A stretch of 64,000 bases of DNA from Orthonyx spaldingii (taxonomy: Eukaryota > Chordata > Aves > Passeriformes > Orthonychidae): positions 821,586-885,585 of the forward strand of contig VZTJ01000638.1 of assembly GCA_013397795.1 (NCBI GenBank). Direction: 5' to 3'. Numbering within the stretch: the stretch's first letter is position 1; the number at the start of each line of letters is the position of its first letter. The position numbers and the translations under genes were made by a program. The notes under the pieces were generated by a model that was not told the origin of the DNA, made no database searches, and was given only the letters and a program-made list of their open reading frames with translations. Positions 12,684 to 25,657 of this stretch are shown here, piece by piece.

Positions 12684-15600
12684 TAGTAGGCAGACTTCCT
12701 TTTGCTTTTTCTTCATCTTGGGTTAATGACTTCCATTGTCAATATTAGCATTGTGTGTCTAAAGGAGATTTTCTGGAGCTGCAGAAAAGAGACCGGTCTA
12801 TAGATTACTCCTTCTTGGTTAAAACTGCACAGAGTGTAAACAGATCTCAGACAATGGCAGATCTGTTCCCATCTCATGATGCAGATTGCTACAGATTGTA
12901 AGGATGCTGTAGTTTTGTGGTATGTTTAACTAGATTTATCACATACTAACTCCTTTTACAAGAGCAAAGAGATGCTTTATTGAGCCAAGAGGCACAAACT
13001 GAGTAGATATGAAGATGAAATGGTCTGAATTTGCCAGTCAAACAGTGTGACTGCATCTGCTGCTTGGATGCTGCCTAAATAGGCCAAGATCAAGGTTGTA
13101 AGGATTGATTTGATCCTGATCCTTCAAAGTAAACAAGACTCAGAAATCAAAGCTCATAATAAAATTTAAAATTATCCAATGAAGTCATCTTGTATTTCCC
13201 CACTGTAAAGCACATATAATGTATGCATGTGTCTGTGTGCACACTTTCACACTCAAATTCATCTTATCACCTCCATTTCTATGTTCCACCATTGCAAATA
13301 CATTCTGAAAGAAAAAAATTGCTGGAGTAAAATAGCACCCATTGGAGGAGGGAACCTATGTGCTACCGTTCCCGTTTTCTAATCAGAAAGTATCGATTCA
13401 CATCTCCTTGCCTCACCTCCCTGCCCCTTTACCAGTGAGGAACTCACCTTACATCCCTGTAATGCTTTCCTTGGCCAAGTCTGCAACCCCAGGCAACCCA
13501 GCCTCGACTGCAGGCAGCAAAGGCAGCGAGCTCAGCTCAGAGTTTGACATGCTTGGTGCATGTCACATAACACAAGCAACCTGCTAACGAGCTGCTATGT
13601 GCTCTCTCGAAGTCACAGCTGCCAGCAACAATTGAGCAAGTGCAGCCTAGCTTTTCAGGATTCCTGCCTGTTGCCCAGGAACCACACAAAGCACTGGAGA
13701 TTTTAAACAGGTGCAAACAGTGCTTTTCTCCCATGCCTCGTCCTCCAGCACGTCAGGCTGCACAGCCTCTGCAACAGCAACACAAGAACAACCAGAATGC
13801 AGGAAACGAACTTCCAAAATGCGATCAGAGTTCCTACTGATAATGCAACACTTTGATGACATGAGAAAAGCAGATTGTACATAGCACTATAAGCAGATGC
13901 AGGAAGGCTTGGTCAGGCTTGCCTTCATGAAACCTGCTTTTCCCAGAATAATTCTGGTTACACATTTTTCTAAATTTGTCAGCGTTTCTCACCTGCAAAA
14001 TATTTTGTTAATGTAAAAGGTAACGTTTCTGAACAAGCAATGATTCAGAACATGTAATGAGCACCAAAAATAAATGAAAAGGGTGTATTTTAAAGCTTAT
14101 TGTTATAATAATTTGATAGTTGCATAGGAGTTTTTAATGCACAAAACTGTCTTTCAAATAAGTGTCTTAAAAAGCATAATACAAATCACGTTCATTATCT
14201 AATTGGGTGTATGTACAGAAATTCTACATGTACCATCTGTTTACAGCTCATTGCTTAACATCATAACCTTGTACATACACAGCTCAGTGCATAGGTGGTA
14301 CCGTAGGTAAACATAAATTGTATCTCCTGAACTGAAAATCTGTGAGTCAACTTTTAACAGGCTCGTTAGAAAAGACTGCACTAACTCCAGAATGGTTTGT
14401 TTTGTCAATATTGCCTACGCTGTGTTAAGGTCATCAGTACGAGTTTGTTATTAGCCACTTTCCCACACTGGTAATCAGGCAAATTCCTGTTAATTTCAGG
14501 CAGAATCTTGCCTGAATTAGAAGGGAGTAGGAACTGGTTAAGACCATTAACCAGATGGCCATTGAGACCTGGTGTTCTCATGTTGTGATCAGCTGCTCTA
14601 CCTGCAACTTACAAGCCCACTCACAAGCCCAGGCACAGGTCAAGCCCTGAGCAAGGCTCTTCTGCTTTCCTTCAGAAATGCAATGTTACAGTGCTGACAT
14701 GCATGCTAAGGGCTTCTGTCTGAAATGAAAGCACTCAGATAGGTTTTACCTTCCCTTCTGGATCCAGCTTTTCACGTGGATGTGAGGCTGAAAAGGCTAA
14801 AGGGTTCTCTTGTACAGATGCCAACAAAAACAAAGGTAAACTTAGAATTTTCATTAACTGTAAATTACAAGAGCAAACAGAAATAAGGATTGATGTGAGC
14901 AACAGGGAATGCTAAAGCTTCACCAAATGTAATGTGTAATGCTTCAACCCAAACATATTTTGGGATGACTGCCAAGAAGATGGGTATAAATGTGGGAGGC
15001 TTAGTAGAGTACAGTTTGAGCTAAAATGTGTAAAGTTTTCACTTGTGCTAAGGAAACATTCGTAGCTAGGTAAAAACAAGGCCTTATGAAAAATCCAATT
15101 TTACATCTAATCTAAATTTCCCTGGGCAAAGCAACTGCTCTCTTCCTAAACTGATCCTCAAGATAGCTGGCAGTAACATATAATTATTGTAGATAGTATT
15201 GCCATGGGCTAGGCACTAGCTGAATATTGTAAATCCAGAGGTGTCTTATCCAGCATTGTGTGGTTTGATGTATTCATCTAAACGTGAATTGGAATTAGTC
15301 ATCAAGATGCTTTTGCTATTTGGTAGTCCAATGACATCTGTACAACCAGGAGACAGAAGCGTTGGCTCTGTCTAACAAGTTTTCTTGTGCCATCTTGGCT
15401 TACACTGTTCCATGTTAGTTCTTTTGGCCTAGAAACTCCGAGTGTGAAGGATAAAGTATCCCTAATCATCAGAGTTTCTCCAGTGAAGAACAGTTACAGT
15501 GTCCTACACGTTTTTGGGGCTATAGGGGTAAGGGTATTAAATAACCCAAAAAATTTCAATTTGCTGGTAAACATCCCCCACCAGGAAAAGGCCTACATGG

Positions 15601-17387
15601 TTGAGGTTTGGTTATTTACTGGCAGAGCTGTGCCTCAACAGTAAGAGTAGGAGGTTATTCCAGCTCTGCTAGAAGGCTAGTTCACAAACTAGGATTTAAG
15701 TTTACTTTCAGTGAGATAAACAATGAATAATTCTAGTAAAGGCAAGAGGCTGGAGAGTAAAAGGCTATAAATGCTACAGAAATTTTCAACACAGGCTCAT
15801 TTCTCAGCTTTTCTAAAGCTACTTTCTTCTTGAGTTGATAGACCAATTATTTCAGGAAAAAAGTCAGTGTCACTAAAACTCCTTACCTATTTTTTCTGCA
15901 TAGACTTCAGACAGCTTTCACAATAATGAAGGTCCAAGAAGGATTTTTACCGGCTACCACTTCAGCTTTATTCATGTGATTGGTTTCAAAATATTTAGAC
16001 AGCAACACAAGTTACTTCAAGTTTCTCCGTGTTAACTGCAGGGTATCCTTCCCTCTCTGTGCCTGAGATGATGCATTTCTTGGGTTTTCCAGATCTGCAG
16101 CTGACAGATACTGACAAGCTTTGGATTCCCCTTTATGCACCTCCAGTGACACAAATGTGGAAGTAAGAAGTTCTTATTGAAACCCCCTACAGGAATCATA
16201 CTAACAATACCCAGTGCATCCCAATACTTGGCAAATAAACACGACCCTCTGAGAAAGAGGTGGTGACAACAGGAACTTATCCCATCTAAAAGAGAAAAAT
16301 CTGAAAAGATACCACCTATTCATTCCACTGTTCCACATGCAGATCTATTCAGCTGGGAGGGCCGAAGTTGACAAGTAACCCTAGGAATATATGTACATAA
16401 TGCTACTTGTCACCAAATGTAATAACACAGCCTCCAGTGGCAGGGGAAACTGTGTCTTTCCATTCACTGGAGAATGTCGTCCTTAAAGCTAACACTGGCA
16501 TGAGAACAATGAGAATGTTTAGGAAGGACTCGAACGTAATTGCGGCTCAGATTTGTTTCTAATGGCTTAGTAGACATTTGAAGACATTTCTTAGGTTGTC
16601 CAAGAACAGAAAGCACTCTACAGAAGCATGGAATAGAGTTTAATGACAATAGTGATTCAAGAAACTCTCTTTAAACTCTAAGTAAGGATCCCTGACATTA
16701 TGGAACAGGCCAGGATTCACTATTTTGGCGACGACCGTAGGATGAGGTTACGCTTTCTGTAAATGGAAACTTTCCTTCAAATTACTTCAAGTGTGTGCAC
16801 CTCAGAAAAGGTTTGAGGAGTCTGAAAGAAGAATGTATCCTTTCCTGCAGTGACTTCTGTAAAATAAGAAACTGGATTAACCACAGTCTTCACTGGTGCC
16901 AGCCAGACCACAAAGTGTACCATCAACACTGTGCTTGTAAGGTAAAAGCTATTGTAATTTTAAAAAGGATATCAATTATACATCGTGCCCCAGAAGTACC
17001 ATAACCTGACTTCAAATTTCTTATAAACTATGTCTTCTTGCACTCCTATATAATAACAGAATGAGAAACATTAGATTACTTTCTAGGAGATATTTGCAAA
17101 ACTCTGGGATATTCTAAGCAGATACAAGCTAATATTATTATTCTGAATAGCAGTACAAGCTGCCCTCCATCCACAACACCATGCAGGCTGTAATTTTTGT
17201 AGTTAGGATGCATTTTGCAGCAAGACTTAACTGTTCTTTCAAGTGCACTGTACTGTTAGTTGTTGTCACAATTATTTATAACTGGGGACATCTATCTCCT
17301 ACTAACCTTCTGTTCTGGTCCAATATACAGGAAACAATTCTGAAGCATTAAAGTATATTTATAAGAATTTAAACTCAATATTTCTTA
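12684..17387. other. Unique non-coding sequence
   Basis: No gene recognised. 13340-13830 is somewhat GC-richer and has overlapping short open frames on both strands without a recognisable product. 14100-14530 is complex non-repetitive sequence that could be conserved, but nothing inside it proves function. Confidence 0.55.
14750..14787 (-). other. Candidate 38-base exon, minus strand
   Basis: The minus strand shows a strong acceptor (accctttagccttttcag), 38 bases open in two frames (one reads SHPREKLDPEGK) and the donor GGGAAG|gtaaaacc. It is short, so it has little weight on its own. Confidence 0.13.
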
Positions 17388-17465
17388 GCTAGATTCTGCC
17401 CTCTGGTTTTGACTCTAATCCCAGGCAAGTCAAAGATGGCATTGAGTCTTCAACTCTATTGTGAG
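17388..17465. repeat. Possible sauropsid repeat relic
   Basis: The stretch agattctgccctctggtttt, gactctaatcccaggcaagt, caaagatggcattgagtctt resembles another common sauropsid repeat that opens with 'attctgccctcagtt...' and contains a central 'gaagtcaatgga' type segment. The similarity is weak and I could not show convincing inverted arms. Confidence 0.25.
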
Positions 17466-17689
17466 GTTTGTGTGTATGAAAATTTAATTTTGATGAAAGG
17501 TCAGGACAGAAGATGAAGATGTTCTGCTACAGAAAAGGGTTTTTAAAGAGACTTGTAAACATGAGACCACGAGTTGGGTTTCTTTTTAAAATGTATCATA
17601 AAGGTACTGTAGCATTCTTTAGCACAGAGGAGCACCAGAATAGTGTATGAAACACTCAATGCCAAGAAATAATCAATCCCTATTTTAGC

Positions 17690-17845
17690 CGTGAATTATC
17701 CTACAACCTTGAGAAAATTACTTAACTGTTCTGTGTTTCAGTTTCCCCATCTATCAAATGGGGACAATGATACTTCATAAAACCACTCTAAGATTCTTTA
17801 AAAAATGTATATAATTTGGAAACTTGTAAAGTACAGGCAATTTCT
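17690..17845 (+). mobile_element. MIR-family SINE, ancient
   Basis: This is a mammalian-wide interspersed repeat (MIR) type SINE, an inactive tRNA-derived element that predates the amniote radiation. The diagnostic run is nearly intact: acaaccttgagaaaattact, then taactgttctgtgtttcagt, then ttccccatctatcaaatggg, matching the MIR consensus accttgggcaagttactt, aacctctctgtgcctcagtt, tcctcatctgtaaaatgggg. The 3' part continues less clearly through gacaatgatac and ends around cttgtaaagtacaggca, which corresponds to the consensus tgtaaagcacttagcaca. The 5' tRNA-like head is not recognisable. This is the clearest MIR in the window. Confidence 0.87.
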
Positions 17846-19504
17846 AAAAAAACCCACTGAGAATATAAGAATAAATATTGCTTTAAACATTTGTTGCAAT
17901 GTTTTAATACAACTCATACCTTTCTTATAAGTACTTTACAATATTCTCAAGAGTTTATATGTACTGTTTACAATTATCAGCATATGGGATTTGAAGCTGC
18001 TACATGCTTTAAGTTTAAACTTCCAACTGTTGGTTGAAACAAATATTTTCAAGAACCTCAGTAAGAGAGAGACTGGGTCCTGTACTTTTTTCTTAAGACA
18101 GGCAACAGTCCTCCAGCTGAGGTAGCACTGAATTCTTTGAAATCCACAGTAATCAGCAAACTAAAAGAAAAAGAGTTTAACATTGTGTCCTGCCTCCCCA
18201 GCACTCTTTTAAGCACCTACATGATACAGATGCCATGAAGAGCCATTCTTACGTTGAAGTGCAAGAAAATATATTGTGGTAAAAGACTGAGTGTCATTTA
18301 AAGCATCCTTTGAAACTTCTTAAAAAACTGCATCTGAGCTTTGTATCTGCAGAGGTTTTAATAATTATTTTTCTGTACTTCTAGAGCTCAGAAGAGAAAA
18401 TTCATTACATGTTTAAAACTCAACAAACTTTGCAGGCCTTAGATATTCAAATACCTCTACTTTTGAAAGTTTATCCCGCTTAAATATATATTTGTAGGGT
18501 GTGATGCAAAAGTGGCTTCACATAGTATTGTAGGTCCAATTCCAAGACATCAACCAGTTTGTTACATTTTTAAGGCAGGTATTTCAGTGCAGAAGAGAAG
18601 TGTTGACTCAACTTTGCATCACAAGAATGGATCACAGAGTTTCTCGAATAGCCCACATTACAGGTGGGAGCAAGCATGGAAACTTCCAGGCCCAAAAGAT
18701 TCTATTCTCTGGACATTGTTAACAATCAAAAACAAGATATCAGAACTGGGGATGGCTCACAAGCTCAGAGACAGCACTCATTATAAACCAAATGCTACAA
18801 TAGTTATATTACTGAGGGAGAAAAAAGTTGGGGAGATTCTACAGCCATTTCATCTTCAATTAGTATTTCATTCACTAACTTTGTAATACGGACATGACAA
18901 TTTCTATCCATCAAGTTACTCAATCATATTTATAGCAGATAAAAATTTACACATATTACATTAGGTACAGTCACCTTAACTCCAAGTAAAAAAATGACAT
19001 ACATAGTTGAATACAAAGGTAGAAACTGGATTTTCTTATTCTTATCAAGATTAACATGATACTTGAATGCAAACAGGACAGCTAGATAAGAATTACAAAA
19101 GACATGAAATTCCCCCCATTTTTAGGTGTGATTAAGAAAGCAACACCAGAAATATAGGCAAAAGGGAAAAAAAATACGGTCACCCAAATTAAAATTATGT
19201 TAAAAATATACATGGCCCAGAATCTGCATAGACCTCTGAAGAGAGATCACCAACTAGAAGAACAGGAGTAAGATGGGATGCTCTCAGATATTTAAGAACA
19301 TAGAGTGTGGAACAGAGTGCAAGAGCACAAATGTGCCCACAGAGGCTGTGTTAGAGCTTCAAAATCTCCAGCTCAAGTGACTAATGTGAATGTGCAAAGA
19401 GACAACCACTTCAAGCAGAACTTTTTACTGATTAAGTCACTACCATAAATCTCAATATGTTCCCTGCCATATTGGCAGCCTGTCCCTTTTTTCCTTTTAA
19501 CTGT

Positions 19505-19600
19505 GGGCCAGATCCTCAGCTGGTATAAGCTGGCATCGCATTTTGTTGCCTTCAGTGGAGCTAAGCCAATTGATGCCATCTGAGCATCTGATATTATATT
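19505..19600. repeat. Palindromic ancient sauropsid repeat relic
   Basis: The left arm is gggccagatcctcagctggt followed by ataagctggcatcgca. The right arm is agtggagctaagccaattga followed by tgccatctgagcatctgata. The reverse complement of the right arm (tatcagatgctcagatggca and on) aligns base for base with most of the left arm, so the whole block is an imperfect inverted repeat with a centre near 19547. The wording matches a repeat seen very often in turtle, crocodilian and chicken DNA ('ccagatcctcagctggtgta ... tccattgacttcaatgga'). Its shape suggests a small non-autonomous DNA transposon. I cannot assign a database name. The palindrome is seen directly; the family assignment is from memory. 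Confidence 0.7.
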
Positions 19601-22600
19601 TCTGTAGCAGTTAAAAAATGACACAGTGGCATTAATTACTACATAGTCATGTCTCATAACCTCATGGCAGGGATGGAAAGACTTCTCATTTATAGTCACC
19701 AGTCAACATACAGAGTGGAAGGGTCAATTGGTCATTCCATGCTCAGTTTGATGGCTGTAAAGCCACAAGTCATTCCAAACACAGGAGAAACCACTTTTCA
19801 ATTTCCTATGTGATTTAAATACTTAAATTTTGCTAACTCACAGGCATGTAGTAGCTACTCTATGTCCTTAAAGCACCATAATCTACTGCATCAAAAATGT
19901 AATGGATCTGACATGCAGAAGAACCAGCAACTGGAGCAGACAAAAATTCATTTAACTGAGAAGCCCAAGTCCCACTGCCATAGGAGATGCTAAGGGAAAG
20001 AGGGGTAAGCCACCTTCATCTGTAAGCATTCTGCTACAGACCAACAGCACATCAGAGATGCAGACACAGAAAGTCTCCAGTTTTGATAACAGAGCAAGTG
20101 GTCAGGTTTTTTGTTGGTTTTTTTTTGGTTCAGCAAAGGGAGAAATGAAGCACAGGACTAATTATGGACAACTGCATTTAGTTTGGACTATCTCTTAGAG
20201 TGAGTGACCTGACACTCATAGTTTATACCTTTTGTGTAAAAGACTCATATGTTCCATTTCACTGCAGAAGGAAATAATCTTAATGGAAAGTTGCAACACC
20301 CAAATAAAATGCTTCTTCACCAATGAAATAATATTTCCTACTTTCTACCCAACACAAAAAAATTGTAAGCTGGGACAGGACTCCAAAGAACCAGGGTGGA
20401 TTCAGACACTTGGATATTCAGTAGAAGTAATGATCACTTGCATCAACATTTTAGATGCAGCAAAACGTTCACTAACTCGCACAGGTCATTGAGGGTTATG
20501 GACAGTGTATTTGAGGGAGGGGTAAATGGGGAATTAGTCTGTGGCACTGAATCTATCTTGGCCTGCCTTCATTTGCATTCTTTGCCATTCCCAGTGTTTC
20601 CTCTCATATCTAATTGTCTCCTCAGCTCCTAAGTTATTTTGTTTTAAGCACTTCATAGCCCCTGGACACTCAACACTGAAATCTTACTGAACATTCAACA
20701 AGCTTCCAAATGGGGAATCTGAAGTAAGCAGATTCATTCTACAAGTAAATGTAAAATCAACAGCCTTACCTTGGCTGAAGCCTATGTCCCAAAATACAGA
20801 GAGTTTTCTATGGATATAATGTAATTACCTAACAACAAACAAACACATGGGAAGATAAACCCATGACTGACTTCAAGAAGTGTTTTACTCGAGTAAGCAC
20901 AGACAATGAAATTCAGGGCTTTAGCCACAAAAGAGCAAAGCTACTGACAAACAGGAAACAGAGAAGGAGACATTGAAGAAAACAATTTATGGGGGAAGGA
21001 TAAGAATAAACAGGAAAATGAATAGGAAACAGGAGAAGCAAGGAACTGCAGGTTTCAGAACACACTAGTATTTAACATGCCAAAAGACAAGTAACTGAAT
21101 CTACTGATATCTACCAGAAAAATGCCAAGATGCTGGTGAAGTGTCCTCACAGCCACGCACTTTTGCTGTTAGGTTCTGATATGAGGACAATGACATAAGC
21201 TCTACTACTGTCATTCTGGAGAGTATTCCTCTAGGAACAAAATCGGAATGGAGAAATTATCAACCTTCTCTCAGACATGAGTGTATCTGAATAAAGCCTT
21301 GAAACCTACTACACACCCAGAAGAAAATGGAAGAGTATTTTAAACAGACACATTCTGCCTAACTCAAATAAATTTAAACCAGTTGATTAAGAATATGACT
21401 TAAATTCATATGAAAAGTATCATCCATCTTATAAAGCCTGGCCTCCTCTTTTTATATAGCACTTGGCAGAAATATGTCCACATTCAGTCGTTTTGTGGAT
21501 TGAGTCAGTCATGGGATCCTGCTGTCCTGATATTGATGAGAATGAAAATGATAATCTTCGAATACTTCATTTAACTATTATTTAAGAAATATTATCACTC
21601 AAATGAGACACCCCCTTCACAAAAGAATGCTCATAAAAATATATGCCTTAATTAAAAAAAAAAAAAGTATTTCTGTGTCTGCATTTTATAACAATCTGTG
21701 TGTTCAGTCATCCTTACCACAGGGGAAGAAAGTAGCAATTTCTGCCTGACAGAAATCCTGCAAGTGAAAAACTTCTAATTCTGACTTCAGTGTAAATTTT
21801 GTCTCAGTATGAATTCACAGGATTTAGTCTATGCTTTGCAGAGATGACTGAGATTCAAGTTTATTATTACTTAGATAATTGTTTTGCTAGGATTTTAAGA
21901 TCACTCTTAGAAGAACTGGAGGGAATGAGTTTGACAAGTGATCAAAGACATCATTTACTATTGTGTCCAGGGGACATTAAGTGTCCAGTGGCTGGGCAGA
22001 AGATGGGAATTAACAGAGCTTAGTTTTAGAATGCTAACATACAAAGTAGAATAATTTATTTCCCCCAAAAAAAGTATGGTTGGAGTTTAAATTCCCATTT
22101 CTTGTGCAATGGGGCTTTCCTAATATTTATTGTTTATCAAAAATACTTGTATGCAATGTTTCCCTATAAAGCTGATATAATTATATATTCTAATCAGAAA
22201 AAGCATGCAGATGTTACTAACAGGCCAAATGCTGGAATGCTTGCCCAGGATTTAGGCTTTCCACTGTTACAGACACAATGTGATTAAGACTCCCCATGAC
22301 ATTTAGAGAGTAAGTCTGGAGAAGTCTGGCCAGGCACCTTGATCATAAACAGAAACATGCAGGCTATGCAGCCTCATAACATCCATGTCTCAATTTCTCT
22401 GTTTTCTATAGAGTGACCCTTTTTCCTTCCCTTTGAAAAGATGTGGAAGGGAACCAGGAAAAAAAAGCAACAAGCCCACAACAGAGTTGTTCTAAGTCTT
22501 TCTGAAGAAGTAGACAGAAAAAATAGCTCCTCTAATTGAATTCCAGGTGAAAGGTCCTTGCTCCAGTTGTGTAGTCCTAAACAAGAGAAGCAATGCAACT

Positions 22601-23689
22601 GTTTTTTTATGCTGGAACAAACTAGCCTCTAAATTTGTATGTACTCCAGTAAATTGTTCTTACCTTAACCTGTGATCTTGCTAGCTAGCAATAATTTTGG
22701 ACTGCTGCTTAGAGGATATCTCTTTGTTTTGCTAACTATCTCTTAAGATGTGTATGTCATTGCAGAATTTAGCCATGTAAATTTTGAATGTAATTTGCAG
22801 CTCTGAAACAATTTTGAAATATTTCTTCAAATTCTATGCTGTCAAAACTCAGTAAAACTGCAAAAAACATATACAGATAACATCTATAAACACTGCAGCT
22901 GGCTACACAAAAAACTGCAAAGGGTAAGGGTTACCAGAGCAGGAAAACACTGTTAATTACTAAGCATTGTTTCTTGAAGCGTAATACCTATACCTGGGAA
23001 CTACACATTCCTACCTATACATTACGTCAATATTACAGGGATAAGTCTCTCCAGAAAAAGTGAGAAACCAAAAAGAGAAATGAAACAAATTAACAAACAA
23101 ACAAGGTATTCACTGGTTAGAACCTATCTGCAGATGTTCAGCTACTAACTTCACTTTTCCCTCTCCTTCTTTCAGCAAAATGCGGTACTATGAGCATTAC
23201 AAAGATTAAATGCCTTTTTGTAAAAAGTTAAAGGCTAATGCTCAGTAGAAGCCAATAATAATTTAGAGTTAAAATATCCACGTAATAAGAACACCACTGT
23301 GATGGTAAATTTCCACCTTGCACATTAAACACTAGTGTACTCAAGCTTCTCCTATGCCTGTGGCTTGGGCAGTGCTCTGCTCAGGAAGCTCAGGATAAAT
23401 CTGTCCTCGGATTGTTCTGGTGTGAGATAGCCCAGCAAAAGGGACTTTTATTCTGATATGGCTCAACCAAAAAAGTACTCCGGACAGATAGAAAAGGAAA
23501 ACAGAAAATGCCCCACAAACAACAATCACATCATCATTATGTATTCAAATTTAAAGTATTTACAGGATTAAGCAGTAAGAGCACTGACACGATAACACAT
23601 AGTATGGCCTCATCCTGCAAGCCTCTCATCTGAATAATCCTAACCAAGTGTGTGCAGTCCCTTGCAGCAATTGTTAAGTGCAGAAAACT

Positions 23690-23765
23690 ATGAAATTTGG
23701 GAGGAAACAGAACAAAAAGCTGAAGCACAGAGCAGCGACGTGACTCACTTAAAATTCTACAGAAA
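23690..23765 (-). mobile_element. Possible MIR remnant
   Basis: The string gctgaagcacagagcagcga, followed by cgtgactcacttaaaattct and acag, resembles the minus-strand MIR segment actgaggcacagagaggtta, agtgacttgcccaaggtcac, acag, with a small insertion. Only this short core aligns, so chance similarity is not excluded. Confidence 0.35.
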
Positions 23766-24796
23766 ACAAATAGAAATTCATAAATTAAACTGATTCTGAC
23801 TTTTAATCTTGTCTGTGGGACTCAAGATCTCTCCCACGGGAATAAGTGTAACAAAGCAAAAGCAACCCCTCCCTTGATATTTTATTATATTTCTATAATT
23901 GTCTCAATATACCAGATCAATTGCATTTGAAAATGCTGCTATTAAACCATAAGTAGACCATCTTTGGAGCCTTTGTTTGTCAATTGCATCCAACAACACT
24001 TCTTCTGCAGACAAGAAATCAGACTGTATTTTTACAATAATTGCAAGTCATTTCTAGGAGAAAGAGGTAGCAACAATACCCAAGGAAATAAAATAACACA
24101 CTTTTGTGCTTTCCCATCAAACCTGATAGTGGTACGGGTTTAAATCAGTCAGAGGCAGCTATGCATGAGAGATTGCACTCTGCAGGCTCTATCAGTCAGA
24201 AGTCAAGGATACACGTCCATGATTTATCATACTTTTCATGGTAATTAGCTAGAGTGCCATTTTGCTTCCAGTAGCATCACTCAACTTTCTTTTTTTAATT
24301 TGGTCTTTTTTTCTGCAAATGAATTTACATATTTCTCAGTCTCTCATCCCCTACTATGTTTTATTTATGAATATAGGCCTTGCTGATGGTAACTTTAATG
24401 TGAAGAAGGTAGTAATTAGTGTACATATCTGCTACGTTAATCCCTTTCCCACAATGTCTGCAGAGAAGTTTAAGGTAAGTAACAGTTTACAGTCAATATT
24501 AGGTTTAATTATGCTTAATGGGGGGAACTATCTCTGTTTACTAACTGCACCTAGGTGTGTAGCTCCTATATGAGTTTTTCTCCCAGCCTCATTCCACACT
24601 GTTAATAGTGCCACTGTGCAGGGTACATGTGGTGCTTTAATCCATAAAACTTCTCCAGGAGAGCCAAGCAAGTGAGGCACCTGTTTCAATACAGGTTCAG
24701 AGGGAGCAGAACGGCCTTAAAACAATGACAGCTTTGTGTAAGAAGAAAGTTCTACTGTGTCATATTTAGTGTATGCAGTGCACCAGAGAAAAGAAG

Positions 24797-24917
24797 ATAA
24801 AACCCCCAAAAAACCCACAGATATTCCTCAAGATCCTCCTCTTAAAAAGCAAAATTAAAAAAAAAAAAACAAAAAAAACCAACAAAACACCAAAAAACCC
24901 CCCACCAAAACATTTCT
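24797..24917 (+). repeat. A/C-rich low-complexity tract
   Basis: A-rich sequence with interspersed C runs (AAAACCCCC, a run of 13 A near 24857, then AAACCAAC and CCAAAAAACCCCCC units). The Lys/Pro-rich open frame over it is a composition artefact. Confidence 0.72.
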
Positions 24918-25641
24918 TCCTGGTTTTCAGGGATCATCTACATGAATATTTCCTGTAGGAGTTACTGTGATCTTTTAGCTCATTGAAAGCTGTGTTAAGA
25001 ATTAATACCCTGAAGCTGTACAAACGAATGAAGACTTCTGGTCATATTTCACGAGCAGATATCTTCCACAACTAAAAAGATTCTAGAGGCAACTGAAGAT
25101 GACACCAATGTTGTCTTAGAACTCCACACCAGCAAAAGGTCAAAAGCAAAGCCTCAGACTGAAACCCAGTTCTACTTCAACTCATCTGTTTTTAGCATCT
25201 GTGCAATGCTGTTACTTCAGAGTCTTCCTAATAGGAAGATCTAAATTTGAGTTTACTTCAGTACATTTTACCATAACATTTTCCTTTGTGATTGCATGTA
25301 TTATCCCCTTAAGAAATCCATGCAATGGGAATTTTTTAATACATATTTATAACTACCTATGAAAAATGTACCTTCCTAAATCTTTGATTCCCTAGGATGC
25401 ATGGATTTAGGGGTTTTTATGTGTGTGCACAAGGGACCAAGTTTGCAGGATAAGTGCTGAAAAACAAAGCTGTTTGATTTCCAATAAGAAATGGAAGTGG
25501 AACACACAGAGAAATTGTTCTGTAAATGGAGAGGTTGCTTCATTTGATTTTTTCAAAGCAGTAAGAAGTGAGTTCTGCATTTCATTCATATCAGAGAAAT
25601 GTGACATTTCCTCAGACATAGCTCAGGGGTTTTATTTTTTC

Positions 25642-25657
25642 TTTTTTTTTTTTTTTT
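25642..25657. repeat. Poly-T run, 16 bases
   Basis: Sixteen T follow a shorter T-rich lead and precede a C4 run. The pattern looks like a pyrimidine tract ending in cccctag, which also resembles a splice acceptor on the plus strand, but the sequence after it (tgagcac) has no open exon of note. Confidence 0.85.

Noticed and set aside
18512..18886. 124-codon open frame, considered as a transposase remnant
   Set aside because: No transposase motif or terminal repeats found.
20769..20845. Minus-strand segment with strong acceptor (tttgtttgttgttag) and donor (CCAAG|gtaagg)
   Set aside because: All three frames contain stops; at most a non-coding exon, with no further support.
24262..24573. Possible plus-strand exon ending at TTTAAG|gtaagt near 24475
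   Set aside because: The donor is good, but upstream acceptors are ambiguous and the peptide has no coding character.
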